Shown here: positions 47,601-57,654 of the stretch, in pieces
How positions within the stretch are numbered: the first letter of the stretch is position 1
How the letters are laid out: every line of letters begins with the position of its first letter
Assembly: GCA_037074705.1 (NCBI GenBank)
Contig: CM073590.1
Coordinates: 6,074,001-6,138,000, forward strand
DNA: 64,000 bases
Direction of reading: 5' to 3'
Source of the DNA: Zhengitettix transpicula
Lineage: Eukaryota > Arthropoda > Insecta > Orthoptera > Tetrigidae
The notes under the pieces: model-generated
What the model saw: the letters and a program-made list of their open reading frames with translations, nothing else
Told to the model about the DNA's origin: nothing
Database searches by the model: none
Translations under genes and position numbers: made by a program

Positions 47601-50600
47601 CCATAGTTAATGGGAAGCTGGTCATTTATTGGTTTAAGGATTCTACTGCTGACAATATCTTCAATTATATATCAAATCACCAATCCATCACAAATTCAAA
47701 GTAACATACAATTGGATGTACAGAGCAATTAGTGTTACTGACAAAATTAAGGAAAAGATTTCGTAAAATAATAAGTGAGAATTAGTACCCTCCTAATTGT
47801 GAGTGCAATATTGGAAGAAATGTTGGTACAAAATAAATAATAAAATCAACAGTTTTAATGTTAATAGAAGCAATGTCCAAGGAGGGAGTGTCTAATAAGT
47901 TTGAGCTGTTGAAAAAGGGACTCTATACATAAAAATATAGTGTTGTGGAGCACTAATAAAAACCATAGTAGTATAAGTTTTGTGAGTATGATTTATAAAC
48001 AGCATAATGGAATTAAACAAGAAGATTATTGGTAATCATGGTTTTGTTGAAATTTGTTTAACAATGAAATCTGTAAATATAATTTCAAAGTTTATAAACA
48101 GTAAGAAGGATAAGTTAGACACAGGTAATGAAATGAATGTTGTTTATAAAATATTTTGTTCAAATTGTGAAAAAAGAAAAGTATATAGGGCACACAGATA
48201 TGATCTATTTAGGATTTATTATGATAATAATAATTAAAAGGTTGGCACAAAAACTTGTAGAGCATTATCAAAATATATAGTGGAAAATAAGCATGACGTT
48301 AAGTGGGATAAAGTATCTTTACTGCATAAAGAACCGAATAGATGGAGGGAATAGTATCCAACAAAATATTGAGGATGTAATGAATGATAGGAGCAAAGTT
48401 GGAATTGCTGGTTCAAAATATGCCAACATCCTCAATCAACTTAAGATACCTATTGGACAGACAAACCCATAAAGTTAATAAATGATTTTTTTAAGAATTT
48501 AAGCAGAGTAATAATTTTTAAATAATACATTTTGTAAATTTCTGTATGCAGTACCATTAATATAATGTTTTTAATTAATCTCGTAGGAGTAGGAGTATTA
48601 TAATTTTCTTATTAAAAAAATTAAAATCTTATGGGATTTTTATTTATTTTGTTTTTAAAAATTAACATATGTCTATACTTTGTAAATGTTACACTGTAAA
48701 AAAGTTTGTTGATTTTTGGGTGAATCTCTGAGACAGATGATATTTTGATAAGTTTATTTTATTTACAATTTTAAGGAATTTTTTATTTGTTTTGTTTTTT
48801 AATAAGTTTTGAAATTTCTACATTTATTTTAAAGAATTTTTATTTGTTTTGTTTTTTAATAAGTTTTGAAATTTCTACATTTTAACATGCCACAATAGTG
48901 TTTATGTTGATACTAGTGGTTATAAAGAAAACTGGCATGTTCAGTCTGACTTTTAGACATGTAGCATCAACCGCTAGAATAGAATAGAATAGAATATCAA
49001 TGTGTTGACAGTTAATTCTAATTCTGAGTCAAATAATAGTAAAAACTGTATTGTTTTGGTTAAATTTGTACTGGAACTTTTAAGTTAGCATGCTCTGAAA
49101 TTACAGATGAATATGCCTGAAATTTGGTGCAAACTCCCATGAAAAGTATGATATTCCAGTAATGCTTATGTAATACAAATGTGTGAACAGAAATTGTGTT
49201 TTTTATATAATTATCTATGAGAATCAGTCTTATATTCACTACTCTATCAATATCAACAGTTAATTAGTACACAATGAACAAAATTCTATTAAGTCACAAT
49301 CTAACAAAGGTATCACAACTGCTCCATAATAAAAGTCAAAATGTTTTTCTTCTTATACTCTCAAAATCACCACAGCATTGACCCTTAGAAATAAAAGATT
49401 ATATCACAAAATTTATAAAAAAAAAGTAGTTAAAGTGTCAAACATTCCGAGATTTAAATGCAATAACTTATGTTTATCAAACTTAATATTGTGTAATAAA
49501 CAGAAGTTGTAATACCACTATTAACATTAGGCTGTATTAATAACAAAACTGAAAATATAATCTGAGATCGGCATGAAGAAAAATTATTGAGTTAAATTGC
49601 AAATATTTAAACTTACTAAATAGTTAATCGTTGTTTTTGTGTTACTTCCTCCCATTTCCTGATAAAAACGATAATCTGCAACAAGCAGAAGTGGACACCT
49701 AGTTTTCGTTGGAGTGTACTCATACTGTTCTGCTTGACGTTTTTCCCTAGATTCATCTTCTTCAGTTTCAATTTCTAAAAAGGTTAATTTTGAAAAAGAT
49801 AGATACAATCATGAAACAATTTTTTAATGAGACTCCTCACATGTAAAAAAATAGCATAATTGAAGTCTAAGATATGTCTCTTATATCATATTATTAAAAT
49901 TAATGGACATGGTTAATTATTGTAAAATATAAATTTAAAAAGAAATTGAAAACATCATCTTGATAATGACCATTCTTGCAAATGGTAGACTTTTTCTAAT
50001 AAAGTCCAAACTAAACTCCAGTTGTGTTTAAAATTGGATAAAATATAATATTACTATGAATGGAGAACATAAAATTACATTTAAACAATTACACTTAGAA
50101 CACTCACAACAATAAAAAACAATTTATGATAAAGCAAACAATATGTTTTACCTTCTCCTTCCCGTACATAACCACAGGTTCGTTGCCAAGATTCTTCATC
50201 TCCAGTTCCCTGGTCCCAACTAAATTGTACATCAGAAGCTCTATATGCAATCATTGACTGGTTGTCCTGATCAGACAAGTGTCTCCAAGCAGGCTAGAGA
50301 AATGGAAACTATATATTTTAAGTCACATAAAAATCATAACAATATAATTTTATTTTTCATTTTAAATAATATTAAACAAAAATATAAAAGTACATAAAGT
50401 AAGTGTGTATACATATTCTGTATTAGTGAGCTCGATGTTCTGTTTTGAGGAAGGAAGCTTAGACCCTCAAAAATTTGATATTATCAATTTATATATAGAC
50501 AGGAATGTAAGATAGAGAATGGCTGACATACTTTAAATTGAGAGTTGGTGTTGCCACAGTAGGTAGTCAAATTTCCAGGGCTCTAGGCAGGACTTTATCT

Positions 50601-53600
50601 TTATTGCTCCTAAGAATACAAACACCATTTACCGCTTCCACTTCTTAATTACATTATATACATTAATGCTTGAGCTTGCTGCACAAGGGCATTTGGGTTC
50701 TGAAATGGTTCGCCATAATTACAGCCGCCTTGTAGGCCTGAATGACAATATTGGCGTAATCTCTCCTATTCTTACCCCAATCAAAGCCCTTACTCCATCC
50801 TGTTCAAATTGTAGAACAGTACAGTGACATGCCAAAGGGAATTTTTTGAAATAAATTTCCTCATTGATTTATGAAACGCACACCCTGTTTCACATTATTT
50901 CTGACTATGAACAGTAGATATGATGAGGCAATTTTCCTCATAATTTTCTTCCACTATATTTAATGAAGGAACATTCCAAGCTAGATATTGTAGTTCTGCA
51001 AATTTTGTTCTTTTTTGTATTTTCCTTAGGCTGCATTTGTACATAGTTCAGTAAAAGCAGTGCTTAATTTCTAAAAATGTGTACCTACACATTTTGCTCA
51101 ATTTTTGACCATACGCCCCCACATCCCATCCCCCAATAAAAGTGGCAAGTTTCAATTTTTGAAAAATTGTGATATAACTTACAAGTACAAATAATTTTTC
51201 ACAAAACAGTTTTCTGAAATCCAGGTTTTTAAAACAAAATTTCTTACGATAAAAACATACTATTTAAACAGCAAGCCCCTCTCCAACCTTCGGAAGGGTG
51301 TGGGACAAGTACCAAGAGCCTGACCTACCTGATACAGGTTATAAAAAGAGTCATAAGTTTTATGTAAACTTACTTCAAACTCAATAAAGCGAAAACAATG
51401 TTTTAGTTGAATTAAGAAAATAATTTTCATGACAGAATGCTGTCTTCATTACACACTTTCTCACTTTGTTCTTTGACTGTGTGCCAAGTGCAGAATGATG
51501 CCCCTTCGCCAGCCAAGACTTAACATGTTGTTCAGGTTTATATCTAACTACAGAAGGTTCCACAAGTCTCATGCATAATAAATCACAAACAGTGCTGATA
51601 TAGAGTGAAGATCTCAGTTGTGTCATTATTAAGTTCATTACATTTCTGTTAACACAAGGCACTCAACACTGCAATGCTGTTTATTACACATAACATTTTT
51701 TTGAACATTGGTGGCTGTTCAAGAATTGTATTACTTCACATAGTACTGGTTCCAGACTCTGCTTGTACTCCCTGAAGTACTTAATTATATCACAAGAGCT
51801 ATTAATTTATCTTTCAAATGATTGAAACACCAGATTTTCAGCTTGGAGAAGAGAATAAGAGACAGACAGGAGGCAAATACCAGGAATTATGGACATTTTT
51901 AAGTTTTAGAAAGTTATTGTTTCACAATTCCGCAATTTTGGGTACAGTCCATGAGATAACCTGACCCTTAAAATAGTACTGTGTGTCTTTGTTTCCACCA
52001 TTGATAACGATTATAGATAATCCAAATAAATCCAATTGTTTTCAGTTCCGTGGCTGAAATAAAGTGAGATCACTTATCACGTAAAATCTGGAAATACAGC
52101 ACTGTCTATCATATTCAAAATACTTAAACCTAGAATTTAAAATGAGTATTCTGTGACAAATAATTAGCTACTTTCTTACATTTTTAGATCTTCCATGGTC
52201 ATAATATAACTTTCACTACTTTGAAAGTTAAGGGATGTCCTGAAAGATGTGCATTGACCAAGAGTTACATATACAGCAAATACACCACAAGAATCTTTGC
52301 TCTTTGGAACCTTAAGATATTTTGACATGTCCTAACATATATTGTACATGATGAATCAGATGAATAATTGTAATATATTCACTATTATTTCTTCATAAAA
52401 TTATGGAATAGGTAAACTTACCTCAATATGATATGTTTCATCAGGTACATGTATTGTTGCTGTCATTACACCATCTTCTAAATGTACTGTAGCACCTGAT
52501 GATTTTTCACCAAACACTCGTCCACTATAAAAGTTTTCATGATCTGAAAAATTATACCAATCACCTATTTTACTACCCAATGTATGCTTACTGCTCCCAA
52601 ACTAGAAAAGATAATTAGAATACATATATTAACTTGCAATATTGAACTTCACCCTCAGTCTAAGATTAACTTAAAATATGATAGTTAATATCATGAAAAT
52701 GAATTTCACACTCAATGAACCTAGTTAAAAAAAACTTTTCTCGAGACAGAAAGTAAGAATGTATCAGATATTTTGACATGTAATTTGAATAAGTTGAAAA
52801 CTAGTTGACATTAATATCCCAATAGAAGATTAAATAATATTAAAGTTTATGCTCTTAACAATATATATGTATCTCAACTGCGTGCCAGCCGAGCTCAAAT
52901 TGACAAATTCAAACTAAGATGCACCAGCCGTTAGACAGTGACAATCGACACCCCAACAAAGCCAACAACATACACTCACTCTCTCTCAAGGAAAGGTCAG
53001 AACAATGGAAAAATACATACACACATACAAACAAACACATTAGAATGGAAGGTAAAAACTAAAGAAAAGAATAAGAAGTTAAAAAGTAAAAGATTGGAAA
53101 TAGGGAAAGGATTAAATGGGTCATTATAATAGTAATCATTATAACAATTATCATAATATTATGCTGATACAAGATTTCAACACATCACAAACACTGCCAC
53201 AATGACCACTATAACAAAATTAGAGGATGCTGAGCCCAGGACTTTGCTTAGGCTGTAAGATATGCTGGAAGGCATCACTGTCACTCTTTCCTATCTAAAT
53301 GTGTTATTTAGTTGAACTTGTCACATCTTCCCTTAATTGTGATCTTGGTATGGAAAGACATATATAATTAATAGAAATAAATTAAGATAGTTGGTGGCTT
53401 AGCTGAAATTGAAGTTCAGCATAACCACTCAGAACAGAAGGATATTCTTCCAATTTTCAGAGGCTCTCAGTGTTCATCTTCAGGAAGGAGTGTTACATTA
53501 TATCAGCTACAGACTGTGGAGTTTTGGCCAACACATGCTAGTTGTTACCCATTAACAATAGACATCACACCAGGCCACTAACTTTCTCTCTCAAGGGAAG

Positions 53601-55535
53601 ATTGTGGCACAGGAAAGTTTTTGATAGTAATCATTCACACATACCATTTTATAGATACATACATAAACAGACAAATATGCATGTATACACACATACATAT
53701 GCATACTCACACACACACACACACTCATGCAAGTAGGAAAGGCTATATTTAAAGGATATTGAATCAGGGCTTTTCTTGGACTGTAAGACATGTTGGAAGA
53801 GGAGTTTCCACAAATAGAGTTTAGCCTCTGTAGGGCTGTAAGGATGGTAAGAGTAAAGCATCAGTTGAAATTGCTGGGCATGAGCAGCTACTTGGAATTG
53901 TGTTCTTGAAAGTTTGACAGTGCTGCAGTGGTTCACTATTTGTTTGGTCTGTCTGCAGCATGCCAGCGCATAGAATGTGACACTCCTTCCTGGAGAATGG
54001 GTCGAAAGTGTCTGAAAATTTGAAGAACATCATTCTGTCCCAAGTGGCTTCAATTTCAGATACCCATCAACTATCTCTCTCCTTTCCATAAGAATGATCT
54101 ATATTATTTTGGCAATAGCACATCCTTACTCATACATATATATGAACAGAAATGCCTATTCAAAGCTCAGTTCAAAGGCTATGAGAAAATGAATAAATGA
54201 AATGAGATAGAACTAGCAATCTAACTATGACCACTGCTAAGTAAACAAATGGTCAAACCAGCTAAGCTACCTGTCAGCACCAGTTTTGTATGTCTTCTCT
54301 ATAAATCTCTTTTTGCGTATATTGTTTTTCATGTAAGCCTACAATTTACAATTCACATTTTCACATGGCTTAAATATTAGAACACAATGAAGAATAAACT
54401 TGTGTAAAATGTTGATTACAGGTCTAATTACTTAATTAATATGGAACAAAATGCGTATTCAAAGCTCAGCTTGGCAGTGGTACTGCTTAAAATTTCAAAT
54501 CTATTTTTAAGACACAATTGAAAGCCCAATATATAATAAGTGAAATGGTAATATATTAACATGACTGATTATAATAAGATAAAATAGCCAGATGACAGGC
54601 AAAATGAAGTGATGATATAAATACCACATGTTTCTGGAAACTTTGTTCCTTTCTTATAACAGCACAAGGTTAGTTTGTTCCAAGTGTCTTAGAATATTCA
54701 TAGCTTCGTGTATGTAAAATTTCATGTTAATAGACCGTTTCAAAAACCAAATTTGACTTTTGGCTATTTTATCTTATTGTTATATTTCAAAACAGACATA
54801 TTATATTATCATGACTGAATAGTATTGTATAATTGGATTTTAAATGAAATTTTTGTTCCACTGAACCATACCTATAAATACAGGTTTTTCCTTTCCATCA
54901 CCATCCACAGAATATGCTTTAAACTTTGAATGCAACACATCTTTCTTTGGACTCAGGATTAATCTAAAATCCCTAAAAATTAAAAACTTGATTTATTATT
55001 TACATATATAACATGTTATGTGATTATGTCATACATTTACAAATTTTAATTGCATATATCTCTGTAATTATGGCTAGGTGCACAAAATTGATTAAAAATT
55101 AATTTTTTTGTATATCTGTTAGTTACTTGTAATGCATATTAGACAAATTATTTGCATAATTCATAGCACTTCCTGAGAACAAGAATATTAAATTAATAAC
55201 TCACAAAATAGAAAATACAGTAAGTAATACCTCCCAAATGAACGAAAGCCAACTTCTTTTATTTTATTAAAGGGATGGGGACTCGGATTGATTCCTCTCT
55301 TCACAATATTATGACTTATTTCAGAGGGGTGAATGGTTTCAAAGTATTTTAAGTTCTTGTAGATGGAACCTATAAAATATAGTTCATTAAGTGCATAGTT
55401 AATTGCATTGAGTGTCATATCTTCAAAATTTAATGTACTATGTCAAAATATATTAAAGGAACGATACGTACACAAACAAAAATCTGAGATGAATAAAATC
55501 GCGAAGGATAAAACTACAATTTTATTTAGGAACAT
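35375..55535 (-). CDS. Tace: ADAM17/TACE sheddase, complete gene with duplicated exon 8
   Basis: A membrane-bound zinc metalloprotease that sheds ectodomains of cell-surface ligands and receptors. Coding exons, 5' to 3': 55535-55472, 55369-55231, 54972-54872, 52543-52422, 50293-50152, 49774-49617, 45975-45781, 41607-41460 (8b) or 40182-40044 (8a), 39028-38793, 38710-38502, 38204-37966, 37615-37500, 35692-35375. All junctions are GT/AG and all phases agree, giving 725 residues with 8a or 728 with 8b. Visible in order (8a numbering): signal peptide 1-22; prodomain; cysteine switch TCGYV (Cys182); furin site REKR (199-202); zinc site [11 protein letters not shown] (390-400); Met-turn SYLMY (Met419); disintegrin-like region from [21 protein letters not shown], membrane-proximal cysteines; CANDIS-like helix VVERFWDII; transmembrane helix about 654-676; tail of 49 residues. 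It is shorter than mammalian ADAM17 mainly in the tail. The gene spans 20 kb, and transposons occupy introns 4, 6 and 7. Confidence 0.95.
35693..37499. other. Tace intron 12, with two unexplained coding-like patches
   Basis: Patches at 36890-37090 and 37300-37450 have higher GC. On the minus strand they contain [14 protein letters not shown]...ITCFWHI in one and [15 protein letters not shown] in the other. No family is recognised. They may be old transposon pieces or unrecognised alternative exons, although none joins exon 12 in a productive frame that I could find. Confidence 0.3.
37500..37615 (-). CDS. Tace: Tace exon 12: membrane-proximal domain
   Basis: Acceptor TTTTATTTGCAG, donor [22 protein letters not shown], then [12 protein letters not shown], corresponding to the KVCCRD...GKPCTVGFC block of ADAM17. 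Confidence 0.92.
37966..38204 (-). CDS. Tace: Tace exon 11: disintegrin-like and membrane-proximal region
   Basis: Acceptor TATGTGACAG, donor [46 protein letters not shown] and [12 protein letters not shown] match the cysteine pattern of ADAM17, whose membrane-proximal domain recognises substrates. Confidence 0.93.
38502..38710 (-). CDS. Tace: Tace exon 10: end of protease and disintegrin-like domain
   Basis: Acceptor TATTGTGTAG, donor [26 protein letters not shown], then [20 protein letters not shown] and CDAG, with a CC pair later, as in ADAM17. It ends two bases into a Ser codon. Confidence 0.92.
38793..39028 (-). CDS. Tace: Tace exon 9: zinc-binding exon
   Basis: Acceptor TTTATTTTTAG, donor [25 protein letters not shown] precedes [11 protein letters not shown] (the three zinc-binding His and catalytic Glu391), then [17 protein letters not shown] and the Met-turn Met419. 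All catalytic residues are present. Confidence 0.95.
40044..40182 (-). CDS. Tace: Tace exon 8a: second of two alternative protease exons
   Basis: A 139-nt exon after a good acceptor (TACTATCCAG) with donor GTTAGC. Encodes [18 protein letters not shown], a short DLKFEGG loop, [11 protein letters not shown] and NSVGGIC. It is the closer of the two to human ADAM17 in loop length and the GSPR motif. The segment contributes the edge strand and the wall of the substrate cleft directly before the zinc-binding exon. It lies 1,277 bp downstream of 8b. Including both exons would shift the frame, so only one can be used per transcript. Confidence 0.9.
41460..41607 (-). CDS. Tace: Tace exon 8b: first of two alternative protease exons
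   Basis: A 148-nt exon after a good acceptor (ATATATTTCAG). Encodes [18 protein letters not shown], then [21 protein letters not shown] and SSKGGIC. It is intact, with no stop or shift. It aligns with exon 8a at about 28 of 46 residues and carries three extra residues (PDS) in the loop before the LGLAYV strand. Where 8a and human ADAM17 have VGSPR it has VASPR. The donor is weak (G|GTCTCA); an alternative GTAGCT donor 12 bases further would add four codons and keep the same phase (end at 41448). It starts at phase 0 and leaves one base, exactly like 8a. Confidence 0.85.
41608..43444. other. Tace intron 7, proximal part; nothing recognised
   Basis: AT-rich. A moderate-GC patch at 42840-43260 has a 90-codon plus-strand frame with no known domain. 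I looked for a third copy of exon 8 (the CLAHLFT and LGLAYV codons) here and found none. Confidence 0.4.
43445..44856. mobile_element. Candidate PIF/Harbinger-type non-autonomous DNA element in Tace intron 7
   Basis: The right end, read inward on the minus strand, is GGGCCACCACACACTAATGA, then CTTTAGTCATCTGACAGTTT and AGTTGG. The left end reads CACAGACACTACTGACTAAA, then TGTCAGCCGATAGTTCAGTT. These are imperfect inverted repeats of about 45 bp. TAA flanks both sides (43442-43444 and 44857-44859), the three-base TWA target typical of PIF/Harbinger. An internal 125-codon minus frame (43567-43944) shows no transposase motif. Sub-terminal repeats of the same motifs occur near 44640-44800. Confidence 0.4.
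45005..45310. repeat. Repeat C: nested direct and inverted repeat with ribozyme-like cores
   Basis: A 55-bp block (CACCTGACGAAGATGGTGGT, GTCAGCCATGGAAACGTTGT, GCTCAAATCATGT) occurs twice in direct orientation at about 45064-45117 and 45232-45286. The sequence after the second copy (GTTACCCGACCGGAAACCC, then AGAGCTCTTTATAC) appears inverted before the first copy (45008-45055). It probably comprises the noncoding end repeats of a Penelope-like element. A decayed coding region of such an element lies 1.7 kb away in the same intron region. Confidence 0.6.
45781..45975 (-). CDS. Tace: Tace exon 7: protease domain
   Basis: Acceptor TATGCAG, donor GTAAGT, both ends on codon boundaries. Contains [36 protein letters not shown] and KWDVRNLLE, colinear with human ADAM17. 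The 4.2 kb intron after it precedes the duplicated exon 8. Confidence 0.93.
45976..46990. other. Tace intron 6, distal part; no feature recognised
   Basis: AT-rich. A 99-codon plus frame at 46701-47000 leads into the Penelope-like remnant but shows no motif of its own. Confidence 0.4.
47000..48480 (+). mobile_element. Penelope-like retroelement with GIY-YIG remains, antisense in Tace intron 6
   Basis: Plus-strand motifs in order: [19 protein letters not shown] (near 47030), [18 protein letters not shown] (near 47208-47260), [10 protein letters not shown] (near 47490-47520, catalytic DD retained), then the C-terminal endonuclease part. That part reads [20 protein letters not shown] (near 48128-48187) followed by [20 protein letters not shown] and KEPNRWRE (near 48265-48350). 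This order, reverse transcriptase then GIY-YIG, defines Penelope-like elements. The YIG half has decayed to VYR. Stops at many points show a dead copy. Confidence 0.75.
48774..48886. repeat. Short tandem duplication, about 55 bp x 2
   Basis: TTTTTATTTGTTTTGTTTTT, then AATAAGTTTTGAAATTTCTA, occurs twice back to back with near identity. An (AGAAT)4 run follows at about 48975-48996. Confidence 0.85.
49617..49774 (-). CDS. Tace: Tace exon 6: furin site and start of protease domain
   Basis: Acceptor CCTTTTTAG, donor GTAAGT. An acidic linker precedes REKR|QAEQ, a proprotein convertase site. [17 protein letters not shown], the first strand and helix of the mature catalytic domain, follows. Confidence 0.93.
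50152..50293 (-). CDS. Tace: Tace exon 5: prodomain with cysteine switch
   Basis: Acceptor TTCTCTAG, donor GTAAAA. Begins PAWRHL (matching EPLWRF of ADAM17) and carries WQRTCGYV, whose Cys182 is the expected ligand holding the zinc in the latent form. Confidence 0.92.
50294..52421. other. Tace intron 4; mostly unassigned
   Basis: Contains the family A fragment at 51275-51345. Minus-strand frame 51381-51662 (93 codons) includes a [15 protein letters not shown] phrase without a known domain and without useful splice sites. A GC-moderate patch near 50540-50800 is unassigned. Confidence 0.35.
51275..51345 (+). repeat. Family A fragment in Tace intron 4
   Basis: CCCCTCTCCAACCTTCGGAA, then GGGTGTGGGACAAGTACCAA and CCTACCTGATACAGG. 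About 70 bp of the family's centre only. Confidence 0.6.
52422..52543 (-). CDS. Tace: Tace exon 4: prodomain
   Basis: Acceptor AATTTTTCAG, donor [19 protein letters not shown] corresponds to the DFFTGHVVGE region of human ADAM17. It ends TYHIE on a codon boundary. A further 58 upstream bases are open in frame, but the AG at their start would give the wrong phase, so the internal acceptor is preferred. Confidence 0.9.
52930..54060. repeat. Repeat-rich block in Tace intron 3: duplicated units and an inverted pair
   Basis: Two related units, about 52930-53300 and 53560-53830, each run from a CACTC-TCTCTCAAGG-type start through an ACATAC-rich microsatellite to GGACTTTGCTTAGGCTGTAA or GGGCTTTTCTTGGACTGTAA. 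Around the second unit, an inverted pair links TTTTCAGAGGCTCTCAGTGT and CAGGAAGGAGTGTTAC (53453-53500) with TGACACTCCTTCCTGGAGAA and GTGTCTGAAAATTTGAAG (53978-54026). It looks like a ~0.6 kb element with terminal inverted repeats inserted next to its own relative. Confidence 0.5.
53650..53730. repeat. (ACAT/CA)n microsatellite
   Basis: A run of ACATACATAAACAGACAAAT-type units ending in eleven CA dinucleotides near 53709-53731. Confidence 0.85.
54580..54690 (-). repeat. Dispersed repeat family B, partial copy in Tace intron 3
   Basis: AAATAGCCAGATGACAGGCA, then ATATAAATACCACATGTTTC and TGGAAACTTTGTTCCTTTC match the family B core and flank with a short internal gap. Confidence 0.5.
54872..54972 (-). 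CDS. Tace: Tace exon 3: prodomain
   Basis: Acceptor TTTTTAG, donor GTATGG. Completes Arg68, then [20 protein letters not shown] and [12 protein letters not shown]. It ends one base into residue 102. Confidence 0.9.
55231..55369 (-). CDS. Tace: Tace exon 2: prodomain start
   Basis: Acceptor TATTTTATAG, donor GTATTA. Encodes [19 protein letters not shown], a well-conserved N-terminal prodomain segment of insect Tace, then [16 protein letters not shown]. Residues 22-67, ending two bases into Arg68. Confidence 0.9.
55472..55535 (-). CDS. Tace: Tace exon 1: start codon and signal peptide
   Basis: ATG at 55533-55535, then a hydrophobic leader ([16 protein letters not shown]), ending TTTGT|GTACGT. 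The exon leaves one base, which joins the GT of exon 2 to give Cys22. This start was chosen because it is the only upstream Met with a signal peptide and a correct-phase donor close to exon 2 (intron 102 bp). Confidence 0.85.
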
Positions 55536-55688
55536 TATGTCACATTATTATTTTGCCATGTTTTTCACTACCGCATTTTCAACAAATGCTTAATTAGGTA
55601 AAAATAAATCATGATTTTACATTAGGCTGTTGACACCGTTTAACTCTCAACCCAACCCAAAATATAAACATTGAATGTCGATATCATC

Positions 55689-55696
55689 TATCGATA
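55689..55696. promoter_or_regulatory. DRE-like palindrome TATCGATA upstream of Tace
   Basis: A perfect TATCGATA, the DREF-binding DNA replication-related element known from fly housekeeping promoters, lies about 155 bp upstream of the Tace start codon. The position fits a core promoter. An 8-base motif alone is weak evidence. Confidence 0.35.
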
Positions 55697-56234
55697 GTCA
55701 ATGCGGCAGTTACGTAACAAGTGTCAATCTATTCATGTTATATAGTTTAGTTTAGTTGTTTAATTGCAAATAGATATAATGTCTTATTCAATTTAAAAAA
55801 TTAAATTGTCCCTGGTTTCCAGAAAAATTTAATATGTGAAACAATTACGCAGAAAATAATTCAAACGTTGCTGGACGTTTCGACGCCACTTTGCAACTTT
55901 TCTCTAAAAGCATTTGAACATAGAAAGGTGATTATCATTCAAAGTCCAGCTATGTTTAAATTATTTTCAGTGTAAGTGTTTCTCGTGTTACATTTGTCTG
56001 GAAACTACGGTCGTGCTTTTCGAAGACATATGTTGAGTTATTTTGATTCAATTATATAAATGACTACTTCATAAATATATATTACAATGCAGTGATAGAC
56101 TTGTCAGTAATTTCAAAAACATTTTGTAAAATTTTCTACAGTTTACTCCTGCTATGATTCTAACACCTCTCTTTTGGAGTCCGAATACTAAAATATATAT
56201 TTTTTGTTGATATGCTACATAATGATTATACACT

Positions 56235-56440
56235 TTGATGGTTCTCCCCTTTAATAGTATAGGAAAGGGTGCAAAGGGGAGATATGGGAGACAAATTTAT
56301 CTAAGCCGTCAAGTGAAGTAGGAAAAACGCTGCAGAAACTAGCATCGGGTAAGTTGGGGTCTTAGCACTTGTCCCACGACCTTCCGATAACGGGAGATCA
56401 GGCTAAGTTGCTGATAATTAACTTGCCCGACTGACTATAG
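56235..56440 (-). repeat. Dispersed repeat family A, degenerate copy upstream of Tace
   Basis: GGTTCTCCCCTTTAATAGTA, CATCGGGTAAGTTGGGGTCT, CACTTGTCCCACGACCTTCC. Diverged and partly deleted. Confidence 0.6.
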
Positions 56441-56879
56441 CTAGCAACAACACGTATTGGTCTGCTTATATTAGAGGTTAGTATATCTAGATGAGCATCA
56501 TGATGAATGGAAATTAAGACCAAAGCGTAACATTACAAAACCCAGTAAACATTTAATAGAGGAGATGTGATGTAAGTTATTGTTATATAAAGTTAGTATT
56601 TTTTATTATGTAGCGACACTCTCTGTCCTGTATTTTTATTTTATTTTATTTTGAGCAATGCTTTTTGACTAATTTACCATATCTTTAAGGGATGGGCGCT
56701 TAACTCAATGTGAAGGTATTGAAATTATTTAAAACACTTATTGAAACGTTAAATATAACATCAAAAAAATATTTACAAAATATATACATAATCTGAATAT
56801 TACCCGAACTAGGGGCAAGGACCGTGGCCATTAGGAAATTACACCAACAAATATAAGAAAATATCGAGCAGTTAAATTT

Positions 56880-57215
56880 TATAACTCATTAAAGACCATA
56901 AAACGGCCAGATTCTTGGCTCGTGAATTTACATCTGCAAACTCCGCGAATAAACTGCGTCGCATGAGAACAATGGATTAGTACTTGCCTCTTACTTCGCG
57001 AAATAGACATGCATGCGTGCATACTGAACGGTGGTCGTTGTGTCTCTGGTCCTCCATGGCTGTACAAGTCTCGAAGACCGCTGCTGAGGTCATGCCCTTC
57101 ATGATTTCTTTGCTCGGTAATAGCAATCTAGTGCTTCATTTCGGTAGGAACGCGCCGGAACGGTGTTCTCATCCCTCGCAGGGATTTTTTTCTCCGCAGT
57201 GTTTTTGATGAAACT
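56880..57215. other. GC-rich patch, possible promoter or 5' exon
   Basis: A CpG-containing patch in AT-rich DNA, 1.4-1.7 kb upstream of the Tace ATG. On the minus strand CGCGAA|GTAAGA near 56994 would be a good splice donor, so it could be a noncoding Tace 5' exon. Open frames on both strands (up to 74 codons) are unassigned. Confidence 0.3.
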
Positions 57216-57654
57216 GTATCAAAGGCCTAGTACACACTTGTATACAAGTCGAGCTATTTTGTATTCGCATGTATAGACATGTATACAGACAATGAATATA
57301 GACGGTCTAGAGCAGTTTTTTCTAACATTATTCTTACCATGCCCCGCCTAATTCTTTCTAATGCCCCCCTACGTAATTTATACAAATTTTTTATATTCAT
57401 AAATTGAATTATTCCCTAAAGTAGCCTAATAACAGATTGTGTGTGACGGTTCTTCAATAATAATAAATCAAAACTTACCAAATGCATATTTAAAATTAAG
57501 ATACCAACCATTTTTCCTTTCAAAAAGTTAAATCATAGTTCTCAACTTTTAAACTCTAGTCGAGTTCATTGTCGAATTACCTCCCTGATCAGTCAAATTT
57601 CCCCCATGCGGGGCGAGAGACCGAAATTTTTGCGAAGGGATTTCCCTTCGGTTT

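Noticed and set aside
51381..51662. 93-codon minus-strand frame in Tace intron 4 as an extra exon
   Set aside because: It has no matching segment in ADAM17, and exons 4 and 5 join perfectly without it.
52544..52601. Upstream in-frame extension of Tace exon 4 with a TCTAG acceptor
   Set aside because: Using the AG at 52602 gives the wrong phase after exon 3 and an immediate stop. The internal TTTTTCAG acceptor restores phase and matches the ADAM17 alignment.
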